Origin: Plectonema radiosum NIES-515 | GTDB taxonomy: Bacteria > Cyanobacteriota > Cyanobacteriia > Cyanobacteriales > Nostocaceae | Direction of reading: 5' to 3' | DNA length: 64,000 nt | Assembly (NCBI RefSeq): GCF_025753815.1 | Contig: NZ_JAOWRF010000276.1 | Location: 50,195 to 114,194, forward strand | Shown here: positions 50,178 through 58,155 of the stretch, piece by piece | Layout of the letters: the number at the start of each line of letters is the position of its first letter | How positions within the stretch are numbered: the stretch's first letter is position 1 | Notes under the pieces: model-generated | Told to the model about the DNA's origin: nothing | What the model saw: only the letters and a program-made list of their open reading frames with translations | Databases searched by the model: none | Program-made: the position numbers and the translations under genes

Positions 50178-50212
50178 GATTTTGCTTCCTTAAAATTCAA
50201 CATCTTTCCAGC

Positions 50213-52327
50213 ATGATGCGAGTGCTAGATATGTCTCAGCCAATTGACTTGAATAGAATTTACACTAGAGTCAACATACTGGAAAAAATAAGGGGCAGAC
50301 AACGCAGAGCATTAAGCGACCTTCTGGAAAATTTACCCTCACAAAATTCCGATAGGTTAAATTTAGGTAATGTGCAGGAAGAGCGAGTTCCAGGACTAAA
50401 AGCTGTTGAAAGATTTCAGAAGCTGATAATTTTGGGCAAACCAGGAGCGGGGAAAACAACCTTTCTCAGGTATTTAGCAATGCAGTGTATTGAGGAGCAA
50501 TGTATTGAAAAACAGTTTCTTAAGCAGCAGTGTATTGAAGAGCAGTGTATTGAGAAAAGACGGTTGAAGCAATTCGTTCCTATTTTTATTACTCTTAGAG
50601 ATTTTGCAGAAGCTCCCGGTCAACCAGATTTGTTAGCTTATATTGAATCGCTATTTCAGGTAAATACCTCTGTTATCCAGTCAATCTTAAATGAGGGTCG
50701 GGCATTAATACTGTTAGATGGTTTAGACGAAGTTAGAGAAACTCATAAAATTAGTGTAAAAAAACGAATTGAGAATTTCATCAAACATTCGTATTTTTAC
50801 AAAAACAAGTTTATTATAACTTGTCGTCTAGCTGTAACAGAATACAACTTCGAGAATTTCACTGAGGTAGAAATTGCTGATTTTGAAGATGAACAAATTA
50901 CCTATTTCGTTAAAGGATGGTTCGATAGCGAAAATGACCATAAACAAGCTGATAGATTTCTTCAAAAACTGAATTATAAGGAAAATAAACCTATTCGAGA
51001 ATTAGCAACAAATCCACTATTATTAACTCTTTTGTGTTTTGTCTTTGGAGATTCTGGTAGTTTCCCAACCCATCGCTCAGAGCTATATAAGGATGGTTTA
51101 GATGTGTTGTTGAGGAAGTGGGATGCAAAGCGATATATTGAGCGAGCGCAGATTTATAAGAATTTATCTTCAAAACATAAGGAAAATTTATTGAGCCAAA
51201 TTGCTTATTCAACTTTCACAACTGGTAATTATGTCTTCAAGCAGGAAAAGGCTGAGGATGAAATTACCAATTATATCCAAAAATTGCCCAGTAATGACCA
51301 GAATGAGTCGGAAGTGGACAGTGGAGCAGTTTTAAAGTCAATTGAGGCGCAGCATGGGCTGTTGGTGGAACGGGCAAAGAAGATTTACTCTTTTTCACAC
51401 CTAACCTTTCACGAGTATTTTACAGCTAGACATATTGTCGCCAATTGCGATCCGAACTCAATGGATAGTCCGATGTTGAAAGGACTAATGGATCGCTTAA
51501 CTAATCAAGCTTGGCGGGAGGTGTTTCTGCTGACATCTGAGATGTTGGTTAGATCGGATAGTTTGTTGCAGTTGATGAAAGCACAAATTGATGGACTGTT
51601 GGCTGAGGATAGGGAATTACAGGAGTTTTTGCAGTGGGTGGATGAAAAGTCTAAATTTCTTTCAGTTTTAGTTGGAGATACCTATAATCTAGCAGCTATC
51701 CGAGCTTGTTACCTTGACTTTGACATTGCCCTTGACCTTGATCGGACACTTGGTTGGGTTCTTAACCCTGATTTTACTCGTGCTTTTACGTGTGCTAGCT
51801 TCTTAGCTCGTGCCGATCGCTGTGAAGTTACGGATATCTTCAGGGACAAGAATAATGAGCTTCCCAATCTTAGCCGCTCCTCGGCTCTTGAGCCTGACCT
51901 AGCTGTTACTTTTGCGAGAGCTGAAGTTATTGAACAACTTTTGGAGAAAGTTGGTGACTCTAAACTGGGACAAGAACTCAATAAACTCTACGAAGACTTA
52001 CCTTCTGAGCTAAAAAATAATGAGGATATTAATGAGGAGATATTAAGTAACTGGTGGAAAGAGAGCGGTAAAGATTGGGGAGATCGATTGCGAAAAATTG
52101 TAGTCCCCTACCATAGCCTGGGTGGAAGTTGGCGATATGAAAAATTGAATGATGAGCCGCAAAATTTGCAAGTTAAGGCGTTTAGTAACCAGCAGCGGAA
52201 TTTGCTAAATCAGTATTACCACGCCAACTTGCTGCTAGTAGTCTGCCTAAAAAGTGATTGCTGCGTTGATAAGGGTGTACGACAAGAAATCGAAGACACA
52301 TTGTTGCTACCACACTCACGAATTTGA
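50213..52327 (+). CDS. NACHT-domain NTPase (bacterial NLR-like), probably N-terminally clipped
   Basis: The 704-residue protein starts almost directly in the pre-NACHT motif (M-R-V-L-D-M-S-Q-P-I-D-L-N-R-I-Y-T) and then has Walker A GKPGAGKTTFLRYLA, Walker B A-L-I-L-L-D-G-L-D-E-V and the sensor F-I-I-T-C-R. A helical region (L-L-L-T-L-L-C, F-S-H-L-T-F-H-E-Y-F-T-A) and a C-terminal conserved helical/NCH-like part with S-W-R-Y-E-K-L follow. Bacterial NACHT proteins are STAND sensors that defend against phage. Homologues that I know have an N-terminal effector or adaptor of 60-200 residues before this motif. Here the frame is open only 11 codons above the ATG, still reading as family-like residues, before a TGA. 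A Cys-Ile-Glu-Glu-Gln repeat follows Walker A. Confidence 0.85.
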   Translation: MMRVLDMSQPIDLNRIYTRVNILEKIRGRQRRALSDLLENLPSQNSDRLNLGNVQEERVPGLKAVERFQKLIILGKPGAGKTTFLRYLAMQCIEEQCIEKQFLKQQCIEEQCIEKRRLKQFVPIFITLRDFAEAPGQPDLLAYIESLFQVNTSVIQSILNEGRALILLDGLDEVRETHKISVKKRIENFIKHSYFYKNKFIITCRLAVTEYNFENFTEVEIADFEDEQITYFVKGWFDSENDHKQADRFLQKLNYKENKPIRELATNPLLLTLLCFVFGDSGSFPTHRSELYKDGLDVLLRKWDAKRYIERAQIYKNLSSKHKENLLSQIAYSTFTTGNYVFKQEKAEDEITNYIQKLPSNDQNESEVDSGAVLKSIEAQHGLLVERAKKIYSFSHLTFHEYFTARHIVANCDPNSMDSPMLKGLMDRLTNQAWREVFLLTSEMLVRSDSLLQLMKAQIDGLLAEDRELQEFLQWVDEKSKFLSVLVGDTYNLAAIRACYLDFDIALDLDRTLGWVLNPDFTRAFTCASFLARADRCEVTDIFRDKNNELPNLSRSSALEPDLAVTFARAEVIEQLLEKVGDSKLGQELNKLYEDLPSELKNNEDINEEILSNWWKESGKDWGDRLRKIVVPYHSLGGSWRYEKLNDEPQNLQVKAFSNQQRNLLNQYYHANLLLVVCLKSDCCVDKGVRQEIEDTLLLPHSRI
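50479..50560 (+). repeat. Short repeats just after Walker A of the NACHT gene
   Basis: The 15-base word CAGTGTATTGAGGAG or a close variant occurs four times in 80 bases, giving Q-C-I-E-E-Q-C-I-E-K twice, separated by Q-F-L-K-Q. Most NACHT proteins have only about 10 residues between these two motifs, so this stretch seems to be a recent expansion. Confidence 0.7.
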
Positions 52328-52466
52328 TGAAAGGAGTATTTATCAATCTTGACAAGTTAAGATGGCGCGGATGAAGCCAATTAGTAATCATGTTTCGGGT
52401 GTTTTTGAGCAATATTACTGATTGACGAATGCGACTTAAACTTAACTCGTCACGAATGGATATTTA

Positions 52467-53657
52467 ATGGATATTTATATGAGTAGAATACTATCTAATC
52501 AACAAAGCGATGGCTTGTCTGCGACACGCTGCGCGTTCACGAAGTGTCCCGAAGGGAACGCCAACACCTCCGGTGAACGCGTTGCTGACTTAAAACCTTC
52601 CTTTCCAATACCTCAGCATCCAGAAGAAGCGCTCACATTATCACAACGGGTTGCCTATCTTCTTTCAGATGTTCACCATTTGCTTCCAGAGGCAACAACT
52701 ATTCTTAATGCCTTACATTGTGATTTACCTGTAACTTTGCACTCAGCATTTGATGATGAAGAGCCTATGGCACTTTTGGATGTCCACAAGACTCTTTATG
52801 AAATCTACGAAGTGAGCCTTAGCCATCCCCTATCACCAGTTTGCTTACATGAGCATAGTCCCTGGTTATTGACAATTCGCAATGAAATTGAAACTGCATG
52901 GCTGAATTATGAACTACCACGTATTCAAAAAAAGCTTCCATCGGAGTCTGAAGCAAAACACCCAGAGTTACTTTGTGCTTGGTTTATTGAGCAGGCACAA
53001 AGAGAGTCAGATATCGATAGATGCTTCCTTAACTTTTTAAGAAACCAGGCATCTATCGAACAATTCAATCTATTTATCCTTTCAGATGCAACTTTAAACT
53101 ATCGCTTTTCTGATGCCCTAGCTTTAGCACAGCTTCATTTTTCAGAAACTGTGAAAGCTGAAATTGCTAATAATATGTGGGACGAATGTGGTCGTGGGGT
53201 AGCAAATAAGTCACACACTAGACTGTTCACACTAATGCTTGCTTCCCTTGGTCTACAGCAACCAAAGTTCCCCATTTGGGAAGACTGGCATCCCTACGCA
53301 GGTCATAATCTGTACTTTTGCTTTGGCTTAAACCGAAAACACTACTTCAAGGGACTTGGAAGTTTGACAATGCCGGAACTTTTCGATCCAAATCGCAATC
53401 GTGCAGTTGTTGCTGGTTTGGAGCGTCTGTATTTTGACGCACGAGTGAAATGTGAGTATTTTTATAACCATATAGAGGTCGAAGAGGAGCATGGTTCACA
53501 CTGGCTTAGTCGTGTAATTCTCCCTATCATTGAAGTACAGCCTGAAGCTGGTATAGAACTGGCTATAGGAGGTGCGCTTCGCATGGAAGCCATGAGGCAC
53601 TACAACGAGTATCTTGCGTTACAGTTCGGATTGTTGAAGAAGATATCTACGGTCTAA
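52467..53657 (+). CDS. Iron-containing redox enzyme (haem-oxygenase-like diiron family)
   Basis: The 396-residue protein has the HDO/iron-containing redox pattern in its C-terminal 200 residues: M-W-D-E-C-G-R-G, K-S-H-T-R-L-F, G-L-E-R-L-Y-F-D-A-R, and E-V-E-E-E-H-G-S-H-W, which supply Glu/His/Asp ligands for two irons. Members oxidise amino acids or fatty acids, often in specialised metabolism; the substrate here is unknown. The N-terminal 30 residues after the start are encoded by a GC-rich repeat (52506-52586). It follows the NACHT gene on the same strand after 139 bases, but a joint function is not shown. Confidence 0.8.
   Translation: MDIYMSRILSNQQSDGLSATRCAFTKCPEGNANTSGERVADLKPSFPIPQHPEEALTLSQRVAYLLSDVHHLLPEATTILNALHCDLPVTLHSAFDDEEPMALLDVHKTLYEIYEVSLSHPLSPVCLHEHSPWLLTIRNEIETAWLNYELPRIQKKLPSESEAKHPELLCAWFIEQAQRESDIDRCFLNFLRNQASIEQFNLFILSDATLNYRFSDALALAQLHFSETVKAEIANNMWDECGRGVANKSHTRLFTLMLASLGLQQPKFPIWEDWHPYAGHNLYFCFGLNRKHYFKGLGSLTMPELFDPNRNRAVVAGLERLYFDARVKCEYFYNHIEVEEEHGSHWLSRVILPIIEVQPEAGIELAIGGALRMEAMRHYNEYLALQFGLLKKISTV
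52506..52586 (+). repeat. GC-rich palindromic repeat translated near the start of the diiron gene
   Basis: AGCGATGGCTTGTCTGCGAC and CGCTGCGCGTTCACGAAGTG, then GAACGCCAACACCTCCGGTG, are repeat-family words and read in frame as S-D-G-L-S-A-T-R-C-A-F-T-K-C-P-E-G-N. The rest of the gene is AT-rich. The segment is probably a linker not needed for folding. Confidence 0.7.
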
Positions 53658-54171
53658 TGAGGTTTAAATAATAATTTACCCGTTTAAGATTTTTGCGTCA
53701 AGCTGGGTTTACCACTATCTGGGCATTGAGTAAATACGATCCAAATCGCAACATGCCACATTGGGTGATGCAGTTCTGACTGCAAAACAAGTGGAAAAAC
53801 TTGGAGCTACTCCCTTCCCGTCGGGAGATTACCGATTTAAAAACCTTACTAGGCGCAGAGTATGCACAGAGAGATAGGTAATTTAATAGCGGGAAGGGAG
53901 TAATCTTGCTTGTAGCTTTCTTAATACGGAGGTCGGTTATGTTGAAACAACATATCAAGGATTTAATGCAAGATTTCCTAGTTTTTATTTACAAAGTGTC
54001 CATTTTACATGCATTTCGTTATGTCCCAAAGTTTTGAAGTTAAAAGCACTCCTTGGTGCGTTCGGCGTAGCCGTGTCGCAAACACTCCCTTTTCAGATTA
54101 GTTCAGGGGAAGCGCAATTAATTATTGAGCCATGAGAAACTGACTCTCGAATGAAAGCGAGTCTTGCTAGG
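53658..54171. other. Gene-free stretch after the diiron gene
   Basis: No convincing gene is seen. It holds an inverted repeat of 13 bp (53808-53902), a very short frame with a GGAGG leader at 53939-54037 (32 codons, ATG-L-K-Q-H-I-K-D-L), and a GC-rich repeat at about 54051-54088. The short frame could be a leader peptide or a gene remnant, but there is nothing to decide it. Confidence 0.5.
53808..53902. repeat. 13-bp inverted repeat, MITE-like
   Basis: TACTCCCTTCCCG at 53808-53820 and its exact complement at 53890-53902 flank 69 bases without a gene. The layout is like a small inverted-repeat element or the remains of one. Confidence 0.5.
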
Positions 54172-55072
54172 TTAAATCCACATCAATGCAGCACTTGCCG
54201 CTCTCTTTTGGATACTTTCTTTGGCACATGCCTTTAAAACAGCGCTAGCTTTAGTATTATTGTGGTTGGCAAAATACTCCCAAATTGTCAGCCAGTCGTC
54301 AATACTAAGAGTTTCAATTTCTCGGACACATGAAGACGTATGCACGTAACACAATTTTGATAATCCAGAGAACCCTTTATTTTCTAACGTTCTTAACTTT
54401 CGAGGGGAATTTTTTAATTGCTTTAACCAGTTTGACTTAGTTCCAATTACAGCAAGTCCAGACTGGTAACTGATGCGATACTCCCCTGAAAAAAGTACTA
54501 GCACTTCTAGTTCGAGATTAGAAGTGCTGGTGACTAGTTCGTCTTGTAGTTGCAATTTTATGGGTTGAGCTGACACCACAGTTTTTAAGTTTTGGGTATC
54601 TATTTTGAATTTGGAAATAGGAGATTCACTCTTCAAAAACTTGCTTGCCGATGTTTCTACCCATTCCAGAAATTCCTCCCAGTTGAATGAATTGGATGAA
54701 TTGGTAATTAAGTCCAGTGCTAGGAGTGATTTCCAATAAGCTGCCACTGTAGAGAGTGGATTTGCCCTCATCAAGGTGCGGTTGGGAAGTTGTACGAGGA
54801 TGGTGTTTAAGTTGTTGCTGTGTACAAAATCCTGAGCAGCTTTTTTGGATTGCCCAACAGCCAATGCCCTAAAAGCGATCGCTAAAAACAAGCTCTCCTG
54901 TTGTCAGTTTATAAGCAGTCCAACTGTATTGCTGCCATCTTAGTTTGGTTACAGTAACTTTGGGAATTTCCTTCGTATATGCAGCCTCCGCAGAAACTTC
55001 TGTCGTTAAACCTGCATTAAAACCTTGGGTAAATCCTAAATTCATGGTTGTCATGGCTGTTAAATCAGACAC
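54172..55072 (-). pseudogene. Unrecognised gene, frameshifted into two frames
   Basis: Two overlapping minus-strand frames (55072-54869 and 54891-54172) read as one protein if a single A is removed from AAAA at 54871-54874 (TTTT on the coding strand): T-G-E-L-V-F-S-D-R-F then R-A-L-A-V-G-Q-S-K-K-A-A. The joined product would be about 299 residues. It has no transmembrane segment and a Trp-rich, beta-strand-like N-terminus (W-Q-Q-Y-S-W-T-A-Y-K). The family is not recognised. The downstream frame is long and starts with an implausible TTG, which supports the joined reading. It is transcribed in the opposite direction from the diiron gene. Confidence 0.55.
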
Positions 55073-55634
55073 TTACTAAAAACTTTCAGTTCTTTAAGGA
55101 AACAGTCAATGTTTCGCTGCTAAAGCTGATAAATCGTTACTTTTCTCGCTTTGTAATTTCAGTATCGTAGACCTTTAAAGCAAGTGTTATCAGCCTTTAG
55201 TTTCAGATAATTTATATCAAAAGTAATGTCTCTTTATTTGCTATTTTTAATATTCGTAAAGACACAGGTATTGATTGTAAAGCTTCTCACAACTTACATG
55301 AATATAATATTACTTACTAGTAAAATTACTTAATTACCTGTTTTGTAAATAAGTAGAAATGAAAATTGACAAGCAAAAAAATTCACCCATTCTCTATTTG
55401 ATGGGTGAATTGGTAAAGTTATGTTCCGCTCCCGTTAACAACCCACTATTTTTGTGGGGTGGAAAAGCAACAAAAAGCCAGACTTTTGCTTTAACGCCAA
55501 AGTCAGAACGCACTCCTGTATGCACGGCACCCAAAGCGTAAGCTTTGGTCGTAATACAGGCATTGATTGGCTACCACCTTTGACCTGATGGTCAGGTTTT
55601 GAGTCTTTAAGGCGATAGTACTAGCTGATTGATA
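55073..55634. other. Gene-free stretch with hairpins
   Basis: This AT-rich stretch separates the frameshifted gene from the ATPase/HNH operon. No frame is convincing; the 60-codon frame at 55359 has no clear ribosome-binding site. Hairpins lie at 55375-55410 (terminator-like), 55532-55549 (CCAAAGC/GCTTTGG) and 55583-55597 (ACCTGA/TCAGGT). They resemble the subterminal hairpins of small insertion elements, but no transposase is present. Confidence 0.5.
55375..55410 (-). terminator. Intrinsic terminator of the ATPase/HNH operon
   Basis: On the minus strand ATTCACCCAT, ten loop bases and ATGGGTGAAT are followed by six T. The stem has ten perfect pairs. It lies about 225 bases after the stop of the HNH gene, in the right orientation. 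Confidence 0.6.
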
Positions 55635-56219
55635 TTATTGCCCAGAAGCTGTCTGCTGCTGTTTTCTAATTGTACGGGCAATGAGCGGAGCTTTTTTTTC
55701 CAATCCTTGTAGAGTCAAGTCGCCATCTAAATATAATTGATACCATTGTTGCCGTTGGCGGAGGACTCGTTCATCATCGCGCAGCCGCAAGCGTTCTAAC
55801 GTAAATTCTGCTTTTTGGCGTTTTTCTAGAGGAACTTTATCAGTTAACACTAACTGTAGAGAAGGAAGCAAAATTTCAAACCAATCTTCTCCCACTTCAA
55901 ACGGGTCAAGCACTTGGTCATCAAGAGTACCTTTGCTACTATTAATCCAACCAGAAGCAAAGCGTAAATTGCTCCATTCATAAGCCAAATTGCGATAATT
56001 ATCACGACTAAGAAAATGGTCTACCGTACCTACTGGTTCGTACATAGCACTGTAGCCACAAAGATTATTAAACCCATCCGCTAAATTACTTTTAAAAGGT
56101 GACCAATAATCTCTGGTTCCTTTCTTTGGGTCTTGATTTTTTTCCAACCAAGCATTTCCTTGTTGTCGTACTTTTTCATCAAATAAAAGTGGTTCTGGTG
56201 GTGGATTAAACGGTATCAT
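55635..56219 (-). CDS. HNH nuclease-like protein, PtuB-type
   Basis: The product of 194 residues has L-C-G-Y-S-A-M-Y, then T-V-D-H-F-L-S-R-D-N and W-S-N-L-R-F-A-S-G-W-I-N-S-S-K-G. This is the V-D-H-F ... W-x-N ... N-x-x-K-G layout of HNH nucleases that pair with AAA ATPases in Septu (PtuA/PtuB) systems and some retrons. The first Cys pair of the zinc-binding type is incomplete (only C-G-Y is seen). It is downstream of the ATPase gene on the same strand, 175 bases apart. A nuclease effector under ATPase control is the likely role. Confidence 0.75.
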   Translation of the reverse strand: MIPFNPPPEPLLFDEKVRQQGNAWLEKNQDPKKGTRDYWSPFKSNLADGFNNLCGYSAMYEPVGTVDHFLSRDNYRNLAYEWSNLRFASGWINSSKGTLDDQVLDPFEVGEDWFEILLPSLQLVLTDKVPLEKRQKAEFTLERLRLRDDERVLRQRQQWYQLYLDGDLTLQGLEKKAPLIARTIRKQQQTASGQ

Positions 56220-56345
56220 CTGCCTGACATCATACTTGCTTGATTACTCATGAGAAAATTTAGTTATTAGTCGGAATCTAGCCCCTCAAAATAGATTTAG
56301 CGCTAAATCACAACTGCTAAATGATTTATGCTTTTTTAATAAAAC

Positions 56346-56431
56346 GTGACATTATACTCCTGATAAACCAAAATTTCTTTTTTCCGATGTGACATTATAC
56401 CCCTGATAAATCAGAATTTCTTTTTTCCGAT
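56346..56431 (-). repeat. 43-bp tandem duplication of the ATPase 3' end
   Basis: Bases 56346-56388 and 56389-56431 are near-identical. The right copy encodes the last codons of the ATPase (T-S-E-K-R-N-S-D-L-S-G-V) and its stop; the left copy is untranslated. Because 43 is not a multiple of three, the second copy cannot extend the protein in the same frame. Confidence 0.85.
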
Positions 56432-57651
56432 GTGACTATCCAACGGGGCCAAAATGGGTCATGTCCGGGTAAAAGTCTTTGCAGTTCTTGGTGAATTTGT
56501 ATGTGATTTCTCAAATGCTCTGGAAAATCACTCATATTGCCTTTACGCATCCATGCTTCTGCTGCTTCAATAGCAATTTCTGCTTCCTGAGAACGCGCTT
56601 GTTTAAGTCCAAAAATTTCTGAAGTTAACCATCCAACTGTATCTCCCTGTTTAGACCAAGGTACTTCATCAAGAGTAACTTCTTGATGTACAAGCGCACG
56701 TTGCAATGACAATAAAAATAATTTGTCTTGTTCTTCATCGAAATTAGGTTCCAAGGAAGCAAGAACAAGTGGCGAATGAGTAGTAACTAAAGCTTGTATT
56801 TTCATGGACGCTTGTAATTCTGTTACTACTGCTAAAATTGCTGGTATAATTACTCTTTGCCAGCGGGGATGCAGGTGAGATTCAATTTCATCAATGAGTA
56901 AAACTATTTGATTTATTGGCTTTTGTTGTCGCAAGTCAGAAGCTTTTTTATGTTCGTACCAAGTCCATACCAGTAAATAAGCAAGTCCCAAAATCCGCTT
57001 CATTCCGGCTGAAGCGTGAATTACAGTCACATTACCGTAAGGAAGATTAACTGTAGGAATATCACGCACATCTTCAACAGAGACTCGTGTTGGTTCCCCC
57101 ACTTCTATCCATTCATCAGGGTGAGGAGCAAGTTTTTTAATAACACGAGAAAAAAGTTGGAATGGATATTTTTTGGGTTGATTTTGCCATGTAACCCAAT
57201 CTTGAATTAGACCATTACAAAGAACTTTATCATCTAATTTTAAGCCATTCCAAAGCGTATCTGGGGTAAAATTATAAGCAGTGTCACGTTTACGAGCAGG
57301 GTCAAAAACGGAGAAACCCCCATCAACACGAACGTAAATAACTACCTCATTTAATGAAGGATGTTGTTGTAAATTATGCCATTTTTGTTCAGAAAAATCA
57401 AAATAACTACGATATTCTCCAATATCTTTTTGGCTGCTAAGTAGCCAGTTTATTTCGGGATTTTCTTCTACAACTCGCTGCGGATAGGCGGGTTTATCTG
57501 CCCAATTTGAAGTGAGAACCCACCAAGCAACATCAAGTAAAAAACTTTTACCAAGACCATTATCGCCTGTAAAAATATTGAGTCTGTTGGCAAATTCAAC
57601 ATCAAAATGGTCAGCTGGACCAACTTGCTTGAGGTAAAGTTTTTTTAACAT
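56395..57651 (-). CDS. AAA/ABC-type ATPase, PtuA-like
   Basis: The 418-residue protein starts with a P-loop fold: N-I-F-T-G-D-N-G-L-G-K-S-F-L-L-D near the N-terminus. It has a long insertion, a Gly-rich signature (V-I-H-A-S-A-G-M-K-R-I), L-L-I-D-E-I-E-S-H-L-H-P-R-W-Q (Walker B with D-loop His) and A-L-V-T-T-H-S-P-L-V-L-A-S-L. This is an AAA_15/21-type ATPase of the SMC-like group used in Septu and similar nucleases. It precedes the HNH gene in an operon. Together they are a candidate anti-phage pair; proof needs homology search. The 3' end is tandemly duplicated. Confidence 0.8.
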   Translation of the reverse strand: MLKKLYLKQVGPADHFDVEFANRLNIFTGDNGLGKSFLLDVAWWVLTSNWADKPAYPQRVVEENPEINWLLSSQKDIGEYRSYFDFSEQKWHNLQQHPSLNEVVIYVRVDGGFSVFDPARKRDTAYNFTPDTLWNGLKLDDKVLCNGLIQDWVTWQNQPKKYPFQLFSRVIKKLAPHPDEWIEVGEPTRVSVEDVRDIPTVNLPYGNVTVIHASAGMKRILGLAYLLVWTWYEHKKASDLRQQKPINQIVLLIDEIESHLHPRWQRVIIPAILAVVTELQASMKIQALVTTHSPLVLASLEPNFDEEQDKLFLLSLQRALVHQEVTLDEVPWSKQGDTVGWLTSEIFGLKQARSQEAEIAIEAAEAWMRKGNMSDFPEHLRNHIQIHQELQRLLPGHDPFWPRWIVTSEKRNSDLSGV

Positions 57652-58155
57652 TTGACTATCCTATGCTTGCCTGTTGTTTACCAATTGCAGACCACTCATA
57701 TTTACATCTGTTAATATGAGCCAATATTTTCTGGCACCCAGAAGTGGGTATCAATTCCCACTTCTGGGTGCGCCATATTCAGAACAACGCCGTCGTTCAG
57801 GTCTGCTTCTAGGTTAAGATAATTCTGCACGACGCAGTTTTTGCATAGAAGTGCGATGCCTACGGCGGGCGAAGCCATCGCGTAAAGCCTACGGCATAGC
57901 TTCTCTTCGAGACGCTCCGCGAACGCTTACCGCGCCCATCGTCCGCTATGCCGTGTGCGAGTTGCATAGCGTTCGTGATTGGAGCAGGCGTTGCCGAACG
58001 CGAGTGCGTTTCAAAGGAAAGGCGCATCGAAGTGCGAAGCGCACTTCGATGCATCAAAAATTCTTGACGGTCAAATCGCACCCTAACTCAGTTAAGTGAG
58101 GATAAATGTGATAACTCAGTTAAAGCTCCGCTTATCGCACCCCCCACACACTCCA
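57652..58155. other. Repeat-rich intergenic region between ATPase operon and recombinase
   Basis: No gene is credible here. A perfect 15-bp hairpin GCACCCAGAAGTGGG at 57734-57748 pairs with 57757-57771. A GC-rich repeat cluster fills 57852-58055, starting with GCGATGCCTACGGCGGGC and ending with a perfect 13-bp hairpin at 58024-58052. The cluster gives several frames without stops, which look like small proteins but are not. Confidence 0.7.
57852..58055. repeat. Dispersed GC-rich palindromic repeat cluster (intergenic copy)
   Basis: The cluster shares GCGATGCCTACGGCGGGC with the copies inside the giant gene (8056-8088) and the AAA+ gene (48552-48707). It is the longest intergenic copy and includes GAGACGCTCCGCGAACGC, a word typical of cyanobacterial palindromic repeats. 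Confidence 0.75.

Noticed and set aside
53698..53958. 86-codon minus-strand frame
   Set aside because: It spans an inverted repeat and reads as random residues; treated as gene-free.
55359..55541. 60-codon plus-strand frame
   Set aside because: It runs through hairpins and has no convincing start signal or protein character.
55500..55634. tRNA or IS200/IS605 end
   Set aside because: Hairpins are present but no cloverleaf, no transposase and no matching second end could be made out.
57860..58081. Open frames on both strands in the repeat cluster
   Set aside because: They are products of GC-rich palindromic repeats without stops and have no family features or ribosome-binding sites.
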